This document shows, piece after piece, positions 54,802 to 64,000 of a DNA stretch of 64,000 nt (within the stretch, counting starts at the first letter, position 1; every line of letters begins with the position of its first letter). The notes below the pieces were generated by a model, which worked only from the letters and a program-made list of their open reading frames with translations, ran no database searches and was not told where the DNA came from. Source of the stretch: Capronia americana. Its lineage: Eukaryota > Ascomycota > Eurotiomycetes > Chaetothyriales > Herpotrichiellaceae. The DNA lies in contig JADWQD010000006.1 in NCBI GenBank assembly GCA_016110215.1, positions 930,001 to 994,000 of the forward strand. The letters are read 5' to 3'. Position numbers and translations under genes: made by a program.

Positions 54802-55732
54802 GTTAGACACGGTCGATGAATGATTGGCTGGCAGGTCGGCAGGCAGACAGCACCAGCACCAGCACCAGCAGCATTATCGGCATCGGCATCGGCATCGGCA
54901 CGAGTAAAGAGTATTCTCTCCGCAGGCTTCTGAGGAGGTACTTAATATCACACACAAAACGCACTTACTACCATAATATCCATGCTCCGTACGTTTTGTG
55001 TAGAATTCAACAGCCATTGAGGAATTAAGTTGATCGAACTACAGTAAATCCAACTCACCGACTAGCGTTTGGCGATCAATCGTAACCTTGAACAAATACG
55101 CCGCAAGTCGAGAGATATCTAGAGTATGTATGCTACTATAAGGTCAGCCTAGTTCGCGGATTTTCGACCTCTCATGTCGTCAAAAGTTGGCGGACGGGTA
55201 GTGCTGGTGGGTGAGTGGTGCCGAGTACGGCGAAAGGCTCTTCCTAAGATCCTGTACAAGAGAGATCGAGATTTCTGATAAGAAGAGGGCATGAGCTGCA
55301 GAGTACATATATACATATCATTTCGAAAGGTCTTGCGTCGAAGATGACGCGCTTGCGTTGCGCTCACTCCTACGCTTCGGGTTTGCGCCATGAATGGTTT
55401 GAGTGTCCTGGATTCACATTTGATGAATTGAATGGGAGAGTCCGCCTGGCTCGGCCCATCACACATGATAAATGATGCTACACACGCTCGCTTGCACCAT
55501 ACAGTACATACAGTACGAGGACACGCTCCCGGGACTTTCTCGTCTGTGTGTACAGAGTGAAAAGGAACTTGCCGACTGCTCAGATACATACCAAAGCGCA
55601 AACCCCAGATCGATTGTCCAGTTCATATCCATATATCGCTTGTTCCGCACTCTATTCATTCACATATAGTCGTCTCGCCTCTACGCGCGCCTCTGCAGTA
55701 TGGCGCATCCCATCAAAGCACATGAAAACCAA
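54802..55732. other. Spacer between convergent MFS and GPI-protein genes
   Basis: 931 bp of 3' flank with microsatellites at 54851-54899 and no supported gene. Confidence 0.5.
54851..54899 (+). repeat. Two adjacent hexanucleotide microsatellites
   Basis: (CACCAG)3 from 54851 is followed by (ATCGGC)4 at 54876-54899, in the 3' flank of the MFS gene. Confidence 0.85.
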
Positions 55733-56218
55733 TCAGAGGAACAACCCCAACGATACCAGCCCCAAAATCAACCCCATCCCGAGCACACTCCCTCCGAGTT
55801 GCACCGCAGAATTGACAGCCCCGATCTTGAACTGCAGCACGATGCCGTTTGTGAAATTCGTGGCCGCGCTGTCAAATGCCAGGGTCGTCAGATTCCCACA
55901 CTCGTCATTGATCGTCTTGTTGAATTGGAAGTTCGGCAGTTCGAGCATCGCGGCGTCGAGGGGTGCGCGGGCGGGATCACTCCCCTCGGGCGAGGCGAGG
56001 AGGTATGCCGAGCGATAGGTCGCATTGGAGCCGACGATCGAGAGGTTCGCTATCGTGCTGTATTGGAGGCAGAGGGGGTCGGAGGTGTTGGTGTTGGTTT
56101 GGCGTGTGGCCAGGAAATGGCTTTCCATTGGGAGCGACAGGGCCGTTGAGATTGTGAGCAGGGAGAGGAATAAGAAGAGGCCCATCGAGGGGAAACGTGA
56201 CGAGTGTGTTCTTGACAT
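55733..56218 (-). CDS. Small secreted, probably GPI-anchored surface protein
   Basis: Intronless, 161 residues. Signal peptide: a hydrophobic core GLFLFLSLLTISTALS near residues 13-28. The mature part has five or six N-glycosylation sequons (NTS, NLS, NAT, NKT, NLT, NFT) and two conserved-looking Cys. The C-terminus ends in a hydrophobic helix (GGSVLGMGLILGLVSLGLFL) after a small-residue region, as in GPI signals. Fungal cell-surface protein of unknown function; similar short proteins are common in ascomycetes. The frame is clean from ATG to stop. Confidence 0.8.
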   Translation of the reverse strand: MSRTHSSRFPSMGLFLFLSLLTISTALSLPMESHFLATRQTNTNTSDPLCLQYSTIANLSIVGSNATYRSAYLLASPEGSDPARAPLDAAMLELPNFQFNKTINDECGNLTTLAFDSAATNFTNGIVLQFKIGAVNSAVQLGGSVLGMGLILGLVSLGLFL

Positions 56219-57222
56219 CGTGGTTTGTCGGTTTCAATTGTATGATATGATCAGATATGCTGTGTTCGTTGGTTTATGTTTCGTTATGCTTTAAATAGTT
56301 GACTTGCAATGGCCTGTCACGCAATGATGAATCGATTGGAATGGGTTTGGTTGAACGGAATGAAATGCCCAAAACTTCAGGGACAGCGAATGCGATGGAC
56401 GAAGGAGCAACCAGGCTAGAGAAGGGAAAGGAAGGGAAGAAAGGAAGCGAAGAGAAAAGAGGAAACACGCCCGTTCTGTATGTCAAAAAGTGATACAGGA
56501 CAGTCCTGGGTCTGATCAATAGTGGACTTTTTCAAACTCCATGTCTGAGGGCCTCTTGAAATGGTGAACCATCGACGGTCGCGCCAATGAATGCCCCGCT
56601 ACGCTGTGAGCGTCGGCTTGTCACAGAGCCGAACAACTGGGACTCGTCGGTTGTGACAGAGCCGAACAATTTGGTGCTCATCGGGGGCAAAGTAGGGACA
56701 GTGGCGGTCTTGACTCTTGACGGGCGTCTAGGGAGCCAACGGTTTGATGGCCGTTTCAGGGAGATCTGAAACGAGGGCGGTGTCGAAATTCCCGTTGGCT
56801 TTAGCCCCGGGTCTGATGACAGGCAGGTACATCATACCACATCAGCGAGCGGGGAGACATACATTAGCAAACCTCGTGGATGGTGCGCTCTTCAGAGAGG
56901 TGCGACGATAATCTGAGTTGAGTTCTAAGTGAAGATGATTTGAAGAAGATCTGAGATGGAGGTCTGAAATGTACATATCTCAGCAGCGCACACTCCGATT
57001 GGTGGGGATCATCTGACTGCCGAGTAAGCGCCGCACCCCCAGACCCCTCACCTACCCCTATCATGGCTGGTGTAGGGAGGGGCATTTCAGATTTCAGGGG
57101 CCTTCGATCTCTCCTTGACAAGATGCTTTAGCTGCTCCAACACAGCACCAAGTACCCCGTATATACCATGGTCTATACCTCGTACATGCCGTTATATTGC
57201 CGTTGATCTGGTTTATCTTCTA
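56219..57222. other. Spacer between GPI-protein and decarboxylase genes
   Basis: About 1.0 kb, with an imperfect direct repeat at 56611-56677. No gene supported. Confidence 0.5.
56611..56677 (+). repeat. 34-bp imperfect tandem duplication
   Basis: Two adjacent copies, both starting CGTCGG and sharing CACAGAGCCGAACAA / GACAGAGCCGAACAA, at about 56611-56644 and 56645-56677. Confidence 0.7.
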
Positions 57223-59046
57223 TCAGTTGCCCAATGCTTCGCCCGCCCGCTCAAAAACCACTCGAAACTTCTCTGGCACATCGAACTTCCCGACCCTGAC
57301 ATCCACAAAATGTAATCCTTCTCCTTTACAGAACTCACCATCGGCAAGCAGCTCCTCTAGGTCCCTCCAGGTGTGAATAGTGTAATTTCTCACGGGATAC
57401 AACTCCCGCGCCCCTTCTTTATACCCTAGCTCTGTCCTGAAGTTCGGTGACTGTTTGCTCCCCACCAGCTGAGCCTCACTCGCCCCCAACACCCTGGCCA
57501 ATTCCGTATACCTCCACGGCGCAAGATCATTGTAATCCTCGTGCATCCCATGAATCTGCCTCTCATAAGCGTACCCCGCATTATTGACAAGAAAAATCGT
57601 CATCGGGATACGATATCGGATGACCGTGCCGAGTTCCTGCGCAGTGACTTGAAATCCGCCGTCGCCATCGAGTAGTATCGTCCGGCCAGCGGGACGTCCT
57701 TGGCTTTGCAGCCGGTGTTGGCGAGCGAGAGACACGCCCATGGAGAGCGGGAACATATGGCCGATGGAGAACCACTGGCCTGAGGCGATGATTTGCGCGT
57801 GTGGAGGCAGGACCAGATCACGGCCGCCCAGAATTGGCGTCGCATTTCCGAGGACAATGGTATCGTGAGGTCGGAGGTAGGGCGAGAGACGGAGGTAGAA
57901 TGATGTCTGGTCTATGGGATCGTCGAGGCTCACGCCGTCAGGTTTGGCATAGGCGGGTGGTTCTACGGTGCGGAAGTTGCCCAGTGAGCTTACTTCGGCG
58001 GTGTTCACCCTTGAGCGGTCGAATTGCTTGGTGAGTCTTTTGAGGAAGCGGCTCAGGTCGATTTCCGCGGCATGCCCATTGTTGAAGCTAGGACTCTGGA
58101 TGGAGTTCTTGTTCAGCGTTATAATCTTCTCTGCTTCGGGAACAACTTTCCACGACAGCGTCTGCGTATCGGAGAACATTGGCCCAAATGCGAGGACCAG
58201 GTCTGTGTCCCGAACATAAGGCATCGTATCGATCTGTCCCACAGGACCGGAGTGAACGCCATAGAAGTTCGCATGTGTGTGATCGACCATGTTGTTTCCG
58301 GAGGGCATACACAAGGTGGGTATCCCAGAAGTTTTGATAAAGGCATTGATCTCTTCTCGCAGTTGCCGTACACCACCTCCGCTGTCAACCAGCAAGAGCG
58401 GTTGCCTTGCTTTGTAAATCCTGCTGAGCAACTCTTCGCGTAGCATCTCTTCCTCCCTCCCGTCCCCAGTTCCTTCGTGTATGTCGAGACTTTGCTCCAG
58501 TCTGTCGGCGTCGACTTCCTTGCCAACCATGTCCGCGGGCATCTCAACGTAAACGGGCCTTGACTCTCTCAGACTGGTGGTGATGACTCGATCAATCTCG
58601 TCCGCCGCTGTTCTTTCGTCAACGAGATTGGTCTGCGCGACCGTGACATGCTTCGCCATCTCGGCAAAAACTCTAGGCCGTCCATCACCCAGCGTGTGAT
58701 GGACGTTCTTGCATTCGTCCTGTAACCGCCGCTGCGGCGTGCCCACGATACTCACCACGGAGACCCATTCCGCGAACGATCCCGCGATGGCATTGATTGC
58801 TGACAGTTCACCAACACCGTATGTCGTCATGATCGCACTGAGCCCGTGGGCCCTAGCATATCCGTCCGCCGCATAGCCGGCATTGAGTTCGTTGCATGTG
58901 CCAACCCATTTCAGCCCGGCAGGTGACACATAGTCCAGTGCCTTGAGAGTGAAGTCGCCGGGCACGCCATGAATAGCGTGCACGCCTTGTTGACGCAGGC
59001 GGCTGAACAGATATCTCGCTAGTGGGATTTTGTTCGGGCGCACCAT
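57223..59046 (-). CDS. Pyruvate decarboxylase-family enzyme (TPP-dependent 2-oxoacid decarboxylase)
   Basis: Intronless, 607 residues. N-terminal GVHAIHGVPGDFTLKALDYV, the activating Glu in CNELNAGYAADGYAR, and the His pair in NVHHTLGDGR are PDC-type. The TPP/Mg motif is LLDGDGGFQVTAQEL with NNAGY after 26 residues. PDC, indolepyruvate and phenylpyruvate decarboxylases share these features; the protein is longer than yeast Pdc1 (563 aa) and slightly divergent, so substrate is open. Cytosolic Mg-dependent tetramer producing aldehydes from 2-oxoacids. It lies downstream of nothing obviously related. Confidence 0.92.
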   Translation of the reverse strand: MVRPNKIPLARYLFSRLRQQGVHAIHGVPGDFTLKALDYVSPAGLKWVGTCNELNAGYAADGYARAHGLSAIMTTYGVGELSAINAIAGSFAEWVSVVSIVGTPQRRLQDECKNVHHTLGDGRPRVFAEMAKHVTVAQTNLVDERTAADEIDRVITTSLRESRPVYVEMPADMVGKEVDADRLEQSLDIHEGTGDGREEEMLREELLSRIYKARQPLLLVDSGGGVRQLREEINAFIKTSGIPTLCMPSGNNMVDHTHANFYGVHSGPVGQIDTMPYVRDTDLVLAFGPMFSDTQTLSWKVVPEAEKIITLNKNSIQSPSFNNGHAAEIDLSRFLKRLTKQFDRSRVNTAEVSSLGNFRTVEPPAYAKPDGVSLDDPIDQTSFYLRLSPYLRPHDTIVLGNATPILGGRDLVLPPHAQIIASGQWFSIGHMFPLSMGVSLARQHRLQSQGRPAGRTILLDGDGGFQVTAQELGTVIRYRIPMTIFLVNNAGYAYERQIHGMHEDYNDLAPWRYTELARVLGASEAQLVGSKQSPNFRTELGYKEGARELYPVRNYTIHTWRDLEELLADGEFCKGEGLHFVDVRVGKFDVPEKFRVVFERAGEALGN

Positions 59047-60198
59047 TGATATGGAGATCTGAGGGTCGGAGTCTTTACCGTGACATTGAAAGCTTCACGC
59101 ACCACAAGCGAACGGGAAAACAGTGAGTGTCTAAAGAAGCTATAAAAGTACAAAGTCGTTGGGTGTTCGCCCAGAGAAGCAAAAGGGTAGGCTAAGGCCT
59201 CCTGATCAGGCAACCGTTGTCGCCCTGATATGGCAAGGTAAGCTGAGCAGAGCAGAGCCTGAGAGAAGTGACGGCCAGCAAGCATCGCGGCCGAAGCTCC
59301 CGATTTTCGGTCGAATCTCTTATTGGACCGGCAAATGTGCGGCCCTTTGACGAGGCTGTTTCCTCCTTGGGGGCGTCTGGATACCAGACACGCACGAACG
59401 GCAGGTAGTGAGTGTGATCAGAGAGGGTAATCGCAGGTCCATTTCAGGAGTACATAACATTTGGGTGTGCAGGGGCAAGCTACATACATACTACAGCCAT
59501 GCACCGGCGCCATTGAGCTCGCCGCCGTCACTACTGATGCTTCATTCTCGCCGATTGAAAGGGAAGATTTTCAAGGTCGTGGCGTCATGACCGGAACGGT
59601 ATCGCGAAGCCTTTGGAAGCCTCTGAGGCTAGTTGTTCGCCTATGGCGCTTCCAACCCCTTGGTGGCATGGGATATCGACCTCGGGAACACCAGTCCAAA
59701 ATTTCAGTTTCTGACCAGGAAGGTTCCCCAAGTGAGGACTTGTCGCATCCTGGATGTACCACGTACAAATTCGGCGCACACAACAGGGGCAGTGCTAGCT
59801 GCTGCGCAACGCGAATTCCTGCGACTGAACTGTCCTAGTCTATCAGGAAAACCGATATGCGTGAAACTTTTTCGATGTATCGCAAATTCGGACGACCGTA
59901 GTTGATTCGGCTCAGGCGCTAGCAGGGACGGCTTGCCGACGGTCAATGGTTTATTCCGCCCATCAAAAGCTCCGATGATATCGCTGAGTGGTAATATGGT
60001 GACGTGAGTCATGGGCCACTTGATGTAGCTTGTTAAGGAGGAGCTTGTAGTTTGTAGCTGATGTTGAATTACAAGGTGGTATGAAGTTCGCTCAATAATT
60101 TGGATCCCGATCTCTGCCGTGTGCTTGTCGTACCTGTTCCATAGCTCGCGCTGACAACCAACATTTTATGGAAAGTGCATGATGTACATATAAAATGT
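59047..60198. other. Intergenic between decarboxylase and Ca2+ exchanger genes
   Basis: 1.15 kb: promoter of the decarboxylase and 3' flank of the exchanger. Open frames at 59461-59838 and 59633-59905 look non-coding. Confidence 0.5.
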
Positions 60199-62083
60199 TC
60201 ATGAGTCACCCGGGCAGTCGCTGAGACCAGGGGCAGTAGGATAAAACCAGGCAGCGACCGCAATGATGATGTATAGTATCATCAACAGGATACCTTCCAG
60301 GTAGTGTGACTTGCCATCGCTAATAAGGTAGTTGACCAGCAGGACTGCCACGAAGAGGACTGCGATCTGGAAGCCATCAAAAAACAAAGTCATGTCGTCT
60401 TTGCCAATGATCCAGCCTAGGACCACAACGAATGGGAGTACCAGCAAAGCGATTTGCATGCTGGATCCGACAGCAACACCAATGGCAAGATCCATTTTAT
60501 CCTTAATGGCCACGGTGACCGCAGTCGCATGCTCGGCAGCGTTACCGACGATTGGGAGCAGAATAAGACCGACAAAGTTCTTCGAGATCCCACCTCCGCA
60601 AGTAATGGCGTTGATCGAGTCGACCAGATACTCAGCGTTCAGAGCAACGAGGACCGTCGAAATTGCGAGAGTGAGTACGGCGACCATGACTGACAGCTGG
60701 GGCTCTTCGGGTTCGTCCACTTTGGGCCCTGGCGTTTCCGCCCCGGCCTGTTTCTTCGATCGCATCTTGTCTGGAATGACTGCATTCTTGAATTTGGCGC
60801 CCACAGGTCGAGTTTCGTTCTTGGTACTGGGCGCGTTGTAAATCTCCTTGTGACTCTTGAGCTGGAAGAAAAGGTAGCAGGCATAAACAATCAAGAGGAG
60901 GATGGCCGTTCCTCTGCTTAGCTCTGCGACACCAGGTTTGGCGTTTTCGGTCGTCGAAGTCGAGGTGTTGCCGGAATTGTTTCCAGTCCTGGCCCATTGT
61001 TCGAAAGCAGTGGGGATGATCAGGCTGCTGACGGCCAAGAAGAGCAAACTCGAGGCGGTCTGCGCGACAGTGACGTTGAAAGCTTGTTCCATGCGGTTGA
61101 TGCCGCCGAAGAAAAAGCACATACCCATGACCAAGAGCAAGTTGGACAGCATACTGCCGATCAACGACGTCTGCACAATGAGAACTTGATCCTTCGCCAA
61201 TGCGATGATTGAGACGATCAATTCAACTGCATTTCCAAAAGAGGCATTGAGAAGCCCGCCAATGACTTCGCCAGTTCTGAGCGCAATTTCCTCGGTGGCA
61301 TAGCTCAACATGGCAGCCAATGGAATGATAGCGATGAAGTTGATGACGAAAACTGCCTTTGGGTCGACACCGGCGTAGTAGACGGCGATGCCCACGGGCG
61401 AAGCGATGAGGAGGACGTTGATCCACGAGTTAAACAGGGTGGCCCGGACCTGGCTCCAGGCCGTGAATTTGTGCTTGTCTTTGCCATTGTTGTTGTCGTC
61501 CCCCTCCTCTTCGTTCTTGCCACGGGTAAACCATGATTTCAGGCCGCGCTTCGGCCGTCCCTCGCTAGCAACACGTTGTCGCACTGAGCCCGTGTCTTCT
61601 GGTTGGCTGGGTCTGTTATTCGTGATAGTATCGCTGCTTGTCTCGTCACCATGCCGTGCACTGTGGAATTCCTCTTTCACCGCCTTCTCATCGTTGATTG
61701 GGCTCGACGACCGAGGGATTTCAATTTCGTCCCTCGCTGCATACGGTCTTGGTGCCGAGGTAGCTGTTGGCGTTGTGGCTGCGTGTCGCGGATGGTGAGT
61801 TGCACCAAGATCTTCACCCCTGCCCTCGCTCGAGGGCCGGTAGTCATTCGGATCGTCTGTATGCGTGATGGTCAAAGGCGATCCGTGCTCGCCATTCTCC
61901 AGTCTCCGCTCTGTATTTGACCTTGAGTTGGGCTTGTACTTCGAGAACGGATTTCTGATGGGGAAGTTCAAATTATTGTCATCGCTCGGGTCGTCGTACC
62001 AGGCCGCTATTTTTGCCTGATGGCGGTATTTGTCTGGCGCGAGTCAGATGGGTGCATCGCAGATTGATCTGAAACTTACGCAT
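60199..62083 (-). CDS. Vacuolar Ca2+/H+ exchanger (CAX/VCX1-like)
   Basis: Two exons: a 4-nt coding exon 62083-62080 (ATG C), a 46-nt intron, then 62033-60199; 612 residues. About 180 cytosolic N-terminal residues, rich in charge and Ser/Thr, precede the membrane part. The two CAX repeats are seen: LLNASFGNAVELIVSIIAL (c-1) and LLPIVGNAAEHATAVTVAI (c-2), each with the ion-binding Glu. An acidic loop (GPKVDEPEEPQ) lies between the halves. It moves cytosolic Ca2+ into the vacuole against H+. Exon 1 is inferred: the main frame has no ATG before TM1 region, while ATG C|GTAAGT gives MHKYRHQAKIAAWYDD. Confidence 0.92.
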
Positions 62084-63814
62084 GATTGAACCGTTTCCCC
62101 AGATCCCAAGTTTCGATACCACAATTGTGTATGGTCGCGAAGGCCTGTTTGTTTCAGATTTTGGGATTCTACGGTGCTCGAAGTCGTGCTGAAAGCGCCC
62201 AAACCGAATTGCTTATGGGTGGTGTGGTCGGTGGTCTTTTAATACAAGGACGTCAGTGGGAGTTGCACAGCCTCAGTGGCCAGCAGTGCAACCTTAAAAG
62301 GTGAACTAGTGACAGATGCCGAATGAGATGATGAAGGATTGATGATGAAAATCAAGGAAATCGGGCGTAAACAGCGAAGTTCCATCCAGTCAAGTGGGCG
62401 TTTGAGAGGAGAATCCTTGGCATACGAAGGAGAGATTGAAGGCATGCTGCAATGAGCCGGACCCAAACAATACGCGAGCAGCGATGTCGAAACGGGGGGT
62501 GGCTTAAAATGAGATCATGACGGCGCTTTCAGCGAAGTCCAATCCTTGGGGCATGCCTTTCCCATCTGCACGATGACGGATCCCCGCCGCAAACAACCTG
62601 TCGGGGCTTTGTTCTTGGACGTTCCTGGCGCCGATCAGTGGCTTTAGTGGCTGCTGCCGCATGAATACCCATTCCAGGTCAAGTCGATTTCATCCTCGAT
62701 TGGGGTTGCAACTCGCCATTAGGCCAGGCAGAAGAGATACAATTATTTCTCACAAAGGCGCCCTCTGTATTCCGGGTGTTTCTGCTCAGGTTCTCGGCAG
62801 CCGAACTGCTCGTTCTGCTGAGGGCGCTGCTGATGCCAAGCCGTCCAAGGAGTAGCTCCTTCAAAGCGCGGTCTGGGCGAAATGCAAGCGTGATTGCTTG
62901 GGCGTTCTTGGTACGCTTAGAAGAGCTTTTCGGTCTTGGATTGAGCTTGAATCGACCAGAGAAATAATGGTGTTAGGCCAAGGCAACTGCAGCCCACTCG
63001 TCCACGGTCCCTCAATTCTCTCCAGTTCTGACCTGACTCCAAATACACCCGGCATCTCTACATTACGTACTCGTACTCGTAGTAGCCACGAAATCTGGAA
63101 TCAGCCACGAGCACAGCCACCGCCCACGATTGAACTTTCGATGCGCCACATTTTGTTTCTCAGCTGGCCAGGGGACTGGGCCTATCGAAGCCGCGTGAAA
63201 ATCCACGGGAATGCTCCGTCTTGCCGGGCACTGTGGCTCAATATTTCTTCGCCTTCAGAATCTAGGTACGCACTGAAATCAACGTAAACAAACTTGTCCC
63301 TCGCTCCCCCCAGTCTGACTTTGAGAATGTATCGGCCTCGCCTGCATGCTGGAGCGATCACACTTTTCAAATGCTAGACGAAGCCCACATCAAGCATGGT
63401 ACATTGCAACCTGTTGAACCAGGCACCAAAAGAACCACCATCTACCCGTCCGCGTATCCTCTTCCGGATGCTAACCCAGCCGACACGAAGCGTACCTTAA
63501 ATACCGAGTAGGGTGATTCAGTCTCCAGCGATACCATTTCTCGATAGCTCGTTACGAGATGCGCCCCTTTCCTGCCAAGAGACATTCATACTCGAACATT
63601 TCTACTCAAACAGGTTTGCCCGCCCCAAGAGACCGTATTCTTCTCCATCTATCACAGCCTTCGATTCACCCCGTATACGTGTACTGGAGAGCACAAACCT
63701 GATGCCCATGATCTGGAATACGGAACTTTCTAGAGAGAGAACTGTTAGACTCAATGAATAATTGGTGATTGCTATCAATACTGTCATGCTTTAACCTGAA
63801 TGCATTTTCGCTGA
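62084..63814. other. Intergenic, promoter of the exchanger
   Basis: 1.7 kb with no supported gene on either strand. Frames such as 62898-63287 have no recognisable features. Confidence 0.5.
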
Positions 63815-64000
63815 TCAAAGCGAAGCTCCTGTCACTTGAAGCAGAAACGAACCATGCGTTGTTACGTTTCGTCGCATTGATATGTTGTCCATTTGGCCAG
63901 GTGCATATCCTCGCTGGTTGATGATGAGATTGATTCCCTGCTCACGCCATTGTGTTGTGTAGTGCGTCTGGCCGAAGACCCACCACTGCACTCCACTCAT
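63815..64000 (-). CDS. Calcineurin-like phosphoesterase, C-terminal part, cut by window end
   Basis: 61 residues to a stop; the gene continues beyond 64000. WWVFGQTHYTTQW followed by INLIINQRGYAPGQ matches the end of fungal calcineurin-like metallophosphoesterases, where FGHTHY.T..........NQRGY is usual. The first His of the GHxH metal motif is Gln here. Hydrolase of phosphate esters; substrate unknown. Confidence 0.65.
   Translation of the reverse strand: MSGVQWWVFGQTHYTTQWREQGINLIINQRGYAPGQMDNISMRRNVTTHGSFLLQVTGASL

Noticed and set aside
60332..60841. 169-codon plus-strand open frame
   Set aside because: Antisense shadow of the Ca2+/H+ exchanger membrane domain.

Overview
The window is nuclear DNA of a filamentous ascomycete. 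Almost every gene has short introns (about 45-145 nt, GT..AG, with CTGAC/CTAAC-like branch points). Protein types typical of such fungi are present: Zn2Cys6 and fungal-specific-domain regulators, SP-family sugar transporters, a DHA1-type (TRI12-like) MFS pump, a GPI-type surface protein and a U2A' splicing factor. The gene content (many catabolic genes, P450, MhpA/TfdB-like flavin monooxygenase) resembles black yeasts and relatives (Eurotiomycetes, Chaetothyriales), but that placement is inference. No PKS, NRPS, rRNA, tRNA, CRISPR or intact transposon was seen. All spliced models below were read by eye and checked for reading-phase consistency across every junction.

Region 1 (1-19.7 kb), sugar/polyol metabolism: the start of an aquaglyceroporin (cut by the window edge), an SDR, a Zn2Cys6 regulator, a transaldolase-fold enzyme, a second SDR, a Gfo/Idh/MocA dehydrogenase, and two convergent SP-family sugar transporters. 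Together they look like uptake, oxidoreduction and aldol cleavage of an unusual sugar or polyol.

Region 2 (19.7-44.4 kb), a candidate catabolic cluster: a fungal-domain regulator with no visible zinc cluster, a P450, a one-domain VOC protein with an extradiol-type His/His/Glu triad, a Zn2Cys6 regulator, an ACAD10/11-like acyl-CoA dehydrogenase, a PHBH-fold flavin monooxygenase, a 12-14 TM MFS carrier, an acetoacetyl-CoA synthetase, an FAH-fold hydrolase and a SnoaL/NTF2-like protein. Read as a pathway: hydroxylation (P450, flavin enzyme), possible ring opening (VOC), C-C hydrolysis (FAH), thioester activation and oxidation (AACS, ACAD), export or import (MFS), two regulators. GC-rich inverted repeats with CreA-like hexamers lie 136-332 bp upstream of several start codons, including the divergent P450/VOC promoter. 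The cluster ends at a short tandem repeat and an AT-rich island (44.8-45.0 kb).

Region 3 (45-64 kb), conserved housekeeping genes: a peroxisomal-type glycerone/glycerol-phosphate acyltransferase (C-terminal SRL), U2A' (LEA1), a class I glutamine amidotransferase, a vacuolar-type amino-acid MFS transporter, a GPI-type surface protein, a pyruvate-decarboxylase-family enzyme, a vacuolar Ca2+/H+ exchanger, and the end of a calcineurin-like phosphoesterase cut by the window edge.

Most notable: the possible undescribed aromatic/aliphatic catabolic cluster with its shared promoter palindromes; a lost splice acceptor (AA in place of AG) in its MFS gene; and GC-AG introns in two neighbouring cluster genes.
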